A stretch of 64,000 bases of DNA from Hymenobacter mucosus. Its GTDB lineage: Bacteria > Bacteroidota > Bacteroidia > Cytophagales > Hymenobacteraceae. Within the stretch, counting starts at the first letter, position 1; every line of letters begins with the position of its first letter. Under the pieces are notes generated by a model. The model saw only the letters and a list, made by a program, of their open reading frames with translations, did not search any database and had not been told where the DNA came from. Below are positions 58,089-64,000 of this stretch, piece after piece. The stretch spans positions 620,001 to 684,000 of the forward strand of contig NZ_FZNS01000002.1 in the NCBI RefSeq assembly GCF_900188255.1, given 5' to 3'. Both the position numbers and the translations under genes were made by a program.

Positions 58089-59129
58089 TCAGGAGGCGAC
58101 CGAAGGCAACGGCTGCCAGCCTTGAATCTGGGTAAAAGCGAGTACGGGCGACAAGGCTTTCATACACGAACAAGCAGCCGGCTCCGATCGGCAGTCCTCA
58201 CACCCCGGTTTGTCGAAGACTATATACTCGGCGTGGGGACCTAGCGGGGCCCAACGGCCGGGGTGCATAGGACGGATGGGTGGATAGAGGCCTAACGCAT
58301 AACGGCCCAATGCTGCTGCCAAGTGCAAGGGGCCCGTGCTACCCGCCACTAGCCCGTCGGTAGTGGCAATAAAAGCTAGGAGTTCTGGCAAGCTGAGCTT
58401 ACCGGTTAGATCGGCGGCTATGTAGGGCTGATACTCCTGTAACCACTCGCGCAGTTCCTCCCCTTCAGCAGCCGTGCCTGTAACAAAAACATAATGTCCT
58501 GCTTGGTGCAGAAGCTTTGCCAATTCGCCAAAGTTGGGTAGCCCCCACTCCCGCGCGCTGCCTCGGCTGCGGGGATGCAAGATTACGCGCAGTTGCCCTA
58601 GCTGTTGGGTGGCAAGTGGTACTTGTATGCTGGGAGGTACTGGAACGGTAGGAAGTAGCTGCACCAAGCGCGCTACCTCAGACAACGTCATTCCTTTGGG
58701 GGCTCCCAAGGGTTGAAGCAACGACATATTCAGTTGCGCTTCGTGCAAAGGAGAGTTCTTCCGGCTCAGACTTATCAAACGATTACAAGTTAGCCAGTGA
58801 AACCACCGGTTGCGGGTGCCAATACGCAAGGCTATACCAGCCTGCTGAGCTAGCTGCGCAATGTGCTTGTTAGGAAAAATGTGCAGTACTACATCTGCCT
58901 GAACGGCACGAACGGCTTCTACTTGGTCCTTGGCTGCTAGCTGCTTGAGCTCGTCGTAATTCAGAAAAGCGTCTACCCACGGGCAGGCTTCAGCTACGGC
59001 TTGCGTGTATGTGCGCCCTAGCAATACCACGTGGCATTCCGGAAATAGCTGCTTGAGTTGCCCGCACACGGGCAATGTCAGAACTACGTCGCCAATAGCA
59101 TCGGTACGACTTACAAGGAAGGTTTTCAT
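58089..59129 (-). CDS. Glycosyltransferase family 9 (heptosyltransferase-like)
   Basis: Adds a heptose or related sugar to a lipid-linked or lipid A core acceptor on the inner face of the membrane. The N-terminal motif KTFLVSRTDAIGDVVLTLPV and ILHPRSRGSAREWGLPNFGE, and the late ATTDGLVAGSTGPLHLAAAL, are classic GT9 (GT-B fold) sequences. Length is 346. The C-terminal part has several Cys (CEDCRSEPAACSC), often seen in Bacteroidota members. It lies between the GT2 gene and the ligase gene. Confidence 0.9.
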   Translation of the reverse strand: MKTFLVSRTDAIGDVVLTLPVCGQLKQLFPECHVVLLGRTYTQAVAEACPWVDAFLNYDELKQLAAKDQVEAVRAVQADVVLHIFPNKHIAQLAQQAGIALRIGTRNRWFHWLTCNRLISLSRKNSPLHEAQLNMSLLQPLGAPKGMTLSEVARLVQLLPTVPVPPSIQVPLATQQLGQLRVILHPRSRGSAREWGLPNFGELAKLLHQAGHYVFVTGTAAEGEELREWLQEYQPYIAADLTGKLSLPELLAFIATTDGLVAGSTGPLHLAAALGRYALGLYPPIRPMHPGRWAPLGPHAEYIVFDKPGCEDCRSEPAACSCMKALSPVLAFTQIQGWQPLPSVAS

Positions 59130-59180
59130 GCAAAGGCTGGGGTAGCAGATACTAATAGGTAGGAGGAGCAGGCTTTGACA

Positions 59181-59948
59181 TTATTTTGCCCCGCTGTTTT
59201 TGGTTTTTAGCTTGGCAAATTTCAGGAAAACGCCCCAGGCTGAAATGGTAGCAATGCTAAGGCCTGCAAAACCATCGAGCATACCCAGCCGAAAGAAGTA
59301 CCCATGAACGAACTTCCACCAAGGCTTCACCACCAGTTGAAAGAGGGATACATTGCGCTTGCCCCGTATCCACAGTTCCTCGGCAGCAATACTTGTGAAG
59401 CGGTTGAGTTGCGCCACGTGCTGCTCCACTGAGTTGTAAGAGTAGTGCAAGGCATCACCCGCCAACATCCCAACAGGCTCCCCCGACGACACCTCATACC
59501 GCTCGTGCAGGAGCAGACCCATCCATTGGCCCTGACGCCGGTCGTAGAGACGCAACTTACGGTCGGGGTACCAGCCGCCGTGGCGAACCCACGTACCGCA
59601 ATAGTTGGTAAGGCGAGCCATTGTATAGCCGCTACCCCGCCAATTTTGCTTAGCCGCCAAGATGCTCTGGCGAAGTTCCTCCGTCAGCACTTCGTCAGCA
59701 TCTAGTTGAAGAACATAGTCATGCTGGGCTTGGGCGGTAGCAAAGTTTTTCTGCTGGACGTATCCTGCAAAAGCATGCTGCACTACCTGGGCTCCATGTT
59801 CCCGGCAGATTTCCACGGTGCGGTCGGTAGAGAAACTGTCTATCACTACTACCTCGTCTGCTATGCCGCGCACGGCTTCCAGGCAACGAGCAATGTTAGC
59901 TTCTTCGTTGAAGGTGATGATAACAACAGATAGTGGAACGGCACGCAT
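59181..59948 (-). CDS. Glycosyltransferase family 2
   Basis: GT-A enzyme of 255 residues. PLSVVIITFNEEANIARCLE (nucleotide binding), VVIDSFSTDRTVEICREHGA and the DxD-type LQLDADEVLT with nearby GSGYTMARLTNYCGTWVRHG are clear. The type resembles WaaE/KdtX-like sugar transferases acting on the lipopolysaccharide core. A weakly hydrophobic C-terminus may bind the membrane. It is the first gene of this envelope-glycan group. Confidence 0.9.
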   Translation of the reverse strand: MRAVPLSVVIITFNEEANIARCLEAVRGIADEVVVIDSFSTDRTVEICREHGAQVVQHAFAGYVQQKNFATAQAQHDYVLQLDADEVLTEELRQSILAAKQNWRGSGYTMARLTNYCGTWVRHGGWYPDRKLRLYDRRQGQWMGLLLHERYEVSSGEPVGMLAGDALHYSYNSVEQHVAQLNRFTSIAAEELWIRGKRNVSLFQLVVKPWWKFVHGYFFRLGMLDGFAGLSIATISAWGVFLKFAKLKTKNSGAK

Positions 59949-60076
59949 AGGGACAAATATCCGGATTTTGGCGGCGCAGTCAGTTCAAAGCTGCTCGGCC
60001 ACTTCAAGTAAAGTTCAGCTTCACGCGTTTGCCTGCGTATAGGTACTTATCAATTGTCACCTTTTTGCGCGCTCCT

Positions 60077-60949
60077 ATGCCCAACCTAAAAGACCAAATT
60101 ATCCTTGTTACGGGTGCCACATCGGGTATCGGTAAAGTCACTGCGCTTGAACTGGCCAAGCAAGGCGCCTACGTGGTGCTGCTAGCACGCAACGCAGAAA
60201 AGGCGGAAGCTACCCGCCGGGAAATAGTAGCTGCCGCAGGCCATGACCTGGTAGGCGTGCTGCTCTGTGACCTCTCCGACTTGAAACAGGTGCACCATGC
60301 CGCCGAAGCCTTTCAGCGCACGTATCCCCGCCTCGATGTGCTGGTGAACAATGCGGGTTTGCTATTTGGTCAGTCCCGCAACGTATCAGCCGACGGCTAT
60401 GAAATGGGCGTCGCAACCAACCATCTCGGCCCATTTCTCCTTACAAGCCTATTACTGGACGAGCTTCAAAAGAGCTCAGCAGGCCGCATCGTAAACGTAG
60501 CTTCCGAAGCCTACCGGTTTGCCAAGCCTGATCTGAACGATTTTCAGTCGGAGCGCCAGTATAGCCCGTTGCGGGTATATAGCAACACCAAGCTTTACAA
60601 TATCATGTTCACTCAGGAGCTAGCTCGGCAGATGCGCGCACGTGGCATACGCAACGTAACCGTTAATGCGGTACACCCCGGCGCTGTAGCCAGCAACTTC
60701 GGCGACAGTTCCAGCGGCTGGCTTTCCACGCTCACTCAGCTCTTCCGGCCCTTTATGCTATCGGTAGAGCAAGGTGCAGCTACTAGTATCTTTCTAGCCT
60801 CCGAACCCATTGGCGCCGAAATCAGCGGCGGCTACTTTGAGAAGAAGCAAGCCAAGGCCGTAAAGCACTCATTCAATACGCCAGAGAATGCTCAGGCGCT
60901 GTGGCAGGAAACCGAGCGCCTCGTGCAACATAACTTTTTTCAACACTAG
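60077..60949 (+). CDS. Short-chain dehydrogenase/reductase
   Basis: NAD(P)-dependent oxidoreductase of the retinol-dehydrogenase-like SDR branch; substrate unknown. I start at the ATG giving MPNLKDQIILVTG; the TTG 16 codons earlier is less likely. The cofactor motif TGATSGIG is at residues 12-19. NNAG, the catalytic Ser in VNVASEAYRF and the Tyr-x3-Lys pair in YSNTKLYN are present. Length is 290. The 226-base gap to the next gene shows nothing I can support. Confidence 0.92.
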   Translation: MPNLKDQIILVTGATSGIGKVTALELAKQGAYVVLLARNAEKAEATRREIVAAAGHDLVGVLLCDLSDLKQVHHAAEAFQRTYPRLDVLVNNAGLLFGQSRNVSADGYEMGVATNHLGPFLLTSLLLDELQKSSAGRIVNVASEAYRFAKPDLNDFQSERQYSPLRVYSNTKLYNIMFTQELARQMRARGIRNVTVNAVHPGAVASNFGDSSSGWLSTLTQLFRPFMLSVEQGAATSIFLASEPIGAEISGGYFEKKQAKAVKHSFNTPENAQALWQETERLVQHNFFQH

Positions 60950-61175
60950 CGCTTGAACTCTGATAAGCGCGTGGCAGCCTGCTACGGATCCATCGGCATG
61001 GTAGGGCTGTAGTTTCAGGGATACAGCACTGTTTATCAATGCTTGACTGCTGTGGCGCTAGTTGTACTTGTAGAGTAACTCGGAGTTCATATCTACGAGA
61101 AGCACCCGTGCTATTTCTGAAACAATTTGTGACCTTGGTGCTTCCTCCACTTATTCAACTGGTTTACTTGATTTC

Positions 61176-62219
61176 ATGGAACTAGGTATTAGCTCCTTTG
61201 GCGAAGTAGCTCCCGCACACGTAGCTGGGCGCGACCAAGCAGCGGCCACCCGCATGCAAGAACTGCTGGCCATGGCCAAACTTGCCGACGAGGTAGGGTT
61301 AGATGTACTTGCCTTGGGTGAGCACCACCGCCCCGACTTTATCATCTCCTCCCCGGAGGTAATACTGGGTGCGGCGGCGGCCGTTACGAAGCGCATCCGC
61401 TTGTCGAGTGCCGTTACGGTACTCAGTTCGGCCGACCCCGTGCGAACGTTCCAGAACTTTGCCACCGTCGACTTGATTTCTGGAGGCCGGGCTGAGATTC
61501 TGGCGGGCCGTGGGTCTTTTATCGAGTCGTTTCCACTATTTGGTTACAACCTGCAGGACTACGATGCCCTGTTTGTGGAGAAGCTCAATCTGCTTTTGAA
61601 AGTCAACTCAGAAGAGGTAATTAACTGGCAAGGCAAGCACCGCCCCAGTATTGCTGGCAAAGGTGTGTACCCTCGCCCGGTGCAAGACAAGCTGCCCGTA
61701 TGGATTGGTGTTGGTGGCACTCCTGCTTCGGTAGTGCGAGCCGCCCAGCTAGGTCTACCGCTTACCATTGCCATATTAGGCGGCGCCCCGGCCCAGTATG
61801 TGTCCTTCACCGACCTTTACCGCCAGACCTATGGCCAAGCGGGCCACGATGCTGCTCAACTACAACTAGCCATCAACTGCCATTTCCACGTGGCTGAAAC
61901 AGCTAAGCAGGCAGCCGACGAGTTTTTTCCACCTTACTCGCAGCTTATGAACCGTATTGGCCGCGAACGGGGCTGGTCACCAATGTCGCGCCGGCAGTTC
62001 GACTACCTGTGTGGGCCCGAAGGGCCTTTGCTGGTGGGTAGCCCCCAGGATATTATCGATAAGCTGCTGTACCAGAAAAGACTGTTCAACAATACCCGGT
62101 TTCTAGCCCAACTAGTGATTGAAGGTATTTCGCACCAGAGCGTACTGCGTGCCATTGAGCTTTTCGGGCAGGAAGTAGCGCCCGCCGTGCGAGCTGCTAT
62201 TGGGGTGGCAGTAGTGTAG
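61176..62219 (+). CDS. LLM-class flavin-dependent oxidoreductase
   Basis: Bacterial-luciferase-fold monooxygenase using FMN or F420-type flavin. MELGISSFGEVAPAHVAGRD, DVLALGEHHRPDFIISSPEV, RIRLSSAVTVLSSADPVRTF and LISGGRAEILAGRGSFIESF are family signatures. Length is 347. The substrate is unknown. It is read alone towards a bidirectional terminator. Confidence 0.92.
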   Translation: MELGISSFGEVAPAHVAGRDQAAATRMQELLAMAKLADEVGLDVLALGEHHRPDFIISSPEVILGAAAAVTKRIRLSSAVTVLSSADPVRTFQNFATVDLISGGRAEILAGRGSFIESFPLFGYNLQDYDALFVEKLNLLLKVNSEEVINWQGKHRPSIAGKGVYPRPVQDKLPVWIGVGGTPASVVRAAQLGLPLTIAILGGAPAQYVSFTDLYRQTYGQAGHDAAQLQLAINCHFHVAETAKQAADEFFPPYSQLMNRIGRERGWSPMSRRQFDYLCGPEGPLLVGSPQDIIDKLLYQKRLFNNTRFLAQLVIEGISHQSVLRAIELFGQEVAPAVRAAIGVAVV

Positions 62220-62288
62220 CACTCTGCTTAGCTATACCATACCCAATGCAAGGCGGCATAGTTTCCGCTACAGCTAGCACCGACTAAA

Positions 62289-62327
62289 AGAAAAGCCCGC
62301 CTGGCGCAATGCCGGGCGGGCTTTTCT
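62289..62327. terminator. Bidirectional terminator between LLM gene and ahcY
   Basis: A 13-bp stem (AGAAAAGCCCGCC / GGCGGGCTTTTCT) with a further small inverted repeat in the loop, flanked by T on each strand. Confidence 0.9.
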
Positions 62328-62347
62328 ATGCAATATTTTAAAATTGC

Positions 62348-63667
62348 TTAATAGCGGTACAGGTCCGATTTGAAGGGGCCTTCTACCGTTACGCCGATGT
62401 ACTCTGCTTGCTTCGGCTTCAACTCATCCAACTCAACGCCAATTTTGGCGAGGTGCAGGCGAGCTACCTTCTCATCGAGGTGCTTGGGCAAGGTGTACAC
62501 TTTGTTTTCGTACTTATCGGCGTTTTGCCACAGCTCTAGCTGCGCTAGCGTCTGGTTGGTGAACGAGTTCGACATCACGAATGAGGGATGACCAGTGGCG
62601 CAGCCCAAGTTTACCAAACGACCCTCGGCAAGGATAATTACCTCTTTACCGTCGATGTTGTAGAGGTCAACCTGAGGCTTCACGGTATCCTTGGTGTGGC
62701 CGTAGTTTTTGTTTAACCACGCCATGTCAATCTCATCGTCGAAGTGACCGATGTTGCAGACAATAGCCTTGTCCTTGAGGGCACGGAAGGCGCTTTCGGT
62801 GATGATGTCGCAGTTGCCGGTAGCGGTTACTACGATGTCAGCTTCCTTGATAGCATTTTCCATCTTCTTCACTGCGTAGCCGTCCATGGCAGCTTGCAGG
62901 GCGCAGATGGGGTCAATTTCCGTTACGATAACGCGGGCGCCAGCACCACGCAACGAAGCAGCAGTACCCTTTCCTACGTCGCCGTAGCCAGCTACTACGG
63001 CAATCTTGCCAGCCATCATCACGTCGGTGGCGCGGCGAATAGCATCTACGGCCGACTCTTTGCAGCCGTACTTGTTGTCGAACTTCGACTTCGTTACAGA
63101 ATCGTTGATGTTGAAAGCAGGCATGGGTAAGGTACTGGCTTTCACGCGCTCCAGAAGACGCAGAACACCCGTGGTCGTTTCCTCCGAAATGCCCTTGATG
63201 CCTGCTGCCAACTCGGGGAACTGGTTCAGCACCATGTTGGTCAGGTCGCCACCGTCGTCCAGAATCATGTTCAGGGGCTCGCGCTTCTCACCGAAGAACA
63301 GTGTCTGCTCAATGCACCAGTTGAACTCTTCCTCATTCATGCCTTTCCAAGCATATACGGGAATACCAGCCGCCGCAATAGCGGCCGCCGCGTGGTCTTG
63401 GGTAGAAAAGATGTTACACGACGACCAGGTAACATCAGCGCCCAGCTCAATGAGGGTTTCAATGAGCACTGCCGTTTGAATCGTCATGTGCAAGCAGCCA
63501 GCAATGCGCGCACCTTTCAAAGGCTTGCTAGCGCCGTACTCTTCGCGCAGGGCCATCAGACCGGGCATCTCGGCCTCGGCCAAGCGGATTTCTTTGCGGC
63601 CCCACTCGGCGAGGCTCATATCTTTTACTTTGTACGGAACGTAGGCCGTCGTCTTAGTCTCAACCAT
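62348..63667 (-). CDS. ahcY: Adenosylhomocysteinase
   Basis: Splits S-adenosylhomocysteine to adenosine and homocysteine in the methyl cycle. I start at the ATG giving [20 protein letters not shown]: it lies 34 bases after the -7 box. The longer frame to 63802 would run through the promoter. [20 protein letters not shown], the NAD-binding [20 protein letters not shown] and the C-terminal [19 protein letters not shown] are conserved. Length is 439. No SAH riboswitch can fit in the short leader. Confidence 0.97.
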   Translation of the reverse strand: MVETKTTAYVPYKVKDMSLAEWGRKEIRLAEAEMPGLMALREEYGASKPLKGARIAGCLHMTIQTAVLIETLIELGADVTWSSCNIFSTQDHAAAAIAAAGIPVYAWKGMNEEEFNWCIEQTLFFGEKREPLNMILDDGGDLTNMVLNQFPELAAGIKGISEETTTGVLRLLERVKASTLPMPAFNINDSVTKSKFDNKYGCKESAVDAIRRATDVMMAGKIAVVAGYGDVGKGTAASLRGAGARVIVTEIDPICALQAAMDGYAVKKMENAIKEADIVVTATGNCDIITESAFRALKDKAIVCNIGHFDDEIDMAWLNKNYGHTKDTVKPQVDLYNIDGKEVIILAEGRLVNLGCATGHPSFVMSNSFTNQTLAQLELWQNADKYENKVYTLPKHLDEKVARLHLAKIGVELDELKPKQAEYIGVTVEGPFKSDLYRY

Positions 63668-63700
63668 AGTGGTAGAAGAATGCGTGTCGTGTTTCAACTG

Positions 63701-63708
63701 CAAAGGTA
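63701..63708 (-). promoter_or_regulatory. -7 box of ahcY
   Basis: TACCTTTG followed by C on the minus strand, 33 bases before the chosen ATG. No TTG at 19-21 bases upstream is seen. It decides the start codon of ahcY. Confidence 0.6.
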
Positions 63709-63762
63709 CGTGATTTGTTCTCCTCTCTTGTTGCATGATATTAGCCCTCGCCCTAAAGCACA

Positions 63763-63794
63763 CAACCCGCCCTAGCCGGAGCCAGAGCGGGTTG
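63763..63794 (-). terminator. Hairpin after the DUF4397-like gene
   Basis: An 8-bp stem (CAACCCGC / GCGGGTTG) with a 16-base loop, 23 bases after the partial gene's stop. The T tract is weak. Confidence 0.6.
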
Positions 63795-63817
63795 TAATGC
63801 ACTCAAGATCAGAATGC

Positions 63818-64000
63818 TTATTTGTTCTCAATGAAATCTGCTTTGATCTGCAGATCAGAAGTCAGGCCCGATGCCGAGCCACGAATGAGCAGTGTGTAGA
63901 TTTTACCAGCCGTCAGGGCCTTGCTGTTAATCAGGATAACAGGCACATTGCTAGAATTAGCCAAGTACAGGTTGCTGGTTGTGGCATCTATCTCAGTGAA
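63818..64000 (-). CDS. Probable DUF4397-domain exported protein, 3' end only
   Basis: Sixty residues of an open frame that enters from beyond the window and ends in TAA. They read FTEIDATTSNLYLANSSNVP, then VILINSKALTAGKIYTLLIR and GSASGLTSDLQIKADFIENK. Alternating strands and the KIYTLLIRGS segment are like the end of DUF4397 Ig-like domains common in exported Bacteroidota lipoproteins. The start, any signal peptide and the full domain lie outside, so the family call is tentative. Confidence 0.55.
   Translation of the reverse strand, partial: FTEIDATTSNLYLANSSNVPVILINSKALTAGKIYTLLIRGSASGLTSDLQIKADFIENK

Noticed and set aside
63668..63762. SAH riboswitch in front of ahcY
   Set aside because: The leader after the -7 box is only about 30 bases, too short for a known SAH-binding RNA, and no such fold is visible.
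63668..63802. N-terminal extension of AhcY by 45 residues
   Set aside because: The extension would cover the TACCTTTGC promoter box and has no similarity in style to the enzyme; the ATG at 63667 gives the normal N-terminus.

Overview
The window reads as a piece of chromosome from a Bacteroidota bacterium, most probably a Hymenobacter-like member of the Cytophagales. This rests on five things: promoter boxes of the TTG-N19/20-TAnnTTTG type, start codons without Shine-Dalgarno sequences, a SusC/SusD pair, a secreted protein with a type IX secretion sorting tail, and the DUF3467 gene after rpoC. Most of the window is the core translation and transcription gene block, on the minus strand. I find no plasmid, phage, insertion sequence, CRISPR or defence genes.

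Layout. 1-7.2 kb (plus strand): the 3' part of hscA, anmK and a SusC/SusD pair. 7.2-12.0 kb (minus): a small hypothetical exported protein, a DivIC/FtsB-like division protein and a 1220-residue secreted CUB/CARDB-repeat protein. 12.4-34.8 kb (minus, listed in transcription order): rpsL-rpsG-fusA-rpsJ; an O-antigen-ligase-family gene; rplC-rplD-rplW-rplB-rpsS-rplV-rpsC-rplP-rpmC-rpsQ-rplN-rplX-rplE-rpsN; rpsH-rplF-rplR-rpsE-rpmD-rplO-secY-map-infA-rpmJ-rpsM-rpsK-rpsD; rpoA; rplQ; eno. 35.1-49.5 kb (minus): tRNA-Tyr, tRNA-Gly, tRNA-Thr, tuf, tRNA-Trp, secE, nusG, rplK, rplA, rplJ, rplL, rpoB, rpoC and a DUF3467 gene. 49.7-52.3 kb: an M1 aminopeptidase, divergent from a biotin carrier protein-pyrH-frr group (plus). 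54.5-59.9 kb (minus): two glycosyltransferases and a second O-antigen-ligase-family gene, then an ECF sigma factor, its zinc anti-sigma factor, gmk and nadD. 60-62.2 kb (plus): an SDR oxidoreductase and a luciferase-like monooxygenase. 62.3-64 kb (minus): ahcY and the 3' end of a probable DUF4397 gene.

How the parts work together. Nearly everything from 12.4 to 49.5 kb builds the ribosome, RNA polymerase and Sec translocon. The classic operons are cut into smaller units by long hairpins, several followed at once by a new promoter (tuf/tRNA-Trp, rpsN/rpsH, rpoA/rplQ). The S10 operon is also split by an envelope-polysaccharide-type gene between rpsJ and rplC. Several ribosomal proteins depart from usual length: S3 and S5 carry Arg-Gly-rich tails, L17 and L22 carry low-complexity C-terminal tails, and L24 is short at its C-terminus.

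I did not find a clearly new biological system. The best leads are the ribosomal protein tails, the terminator-promoter junctions inside the ribosomal cluster, the split S10 operon with a paralogous ligase elsewhere in the window, and the repeat-rich secreted protein between eno and the division gene. All calls come from reading the sequence; no database search was possible.
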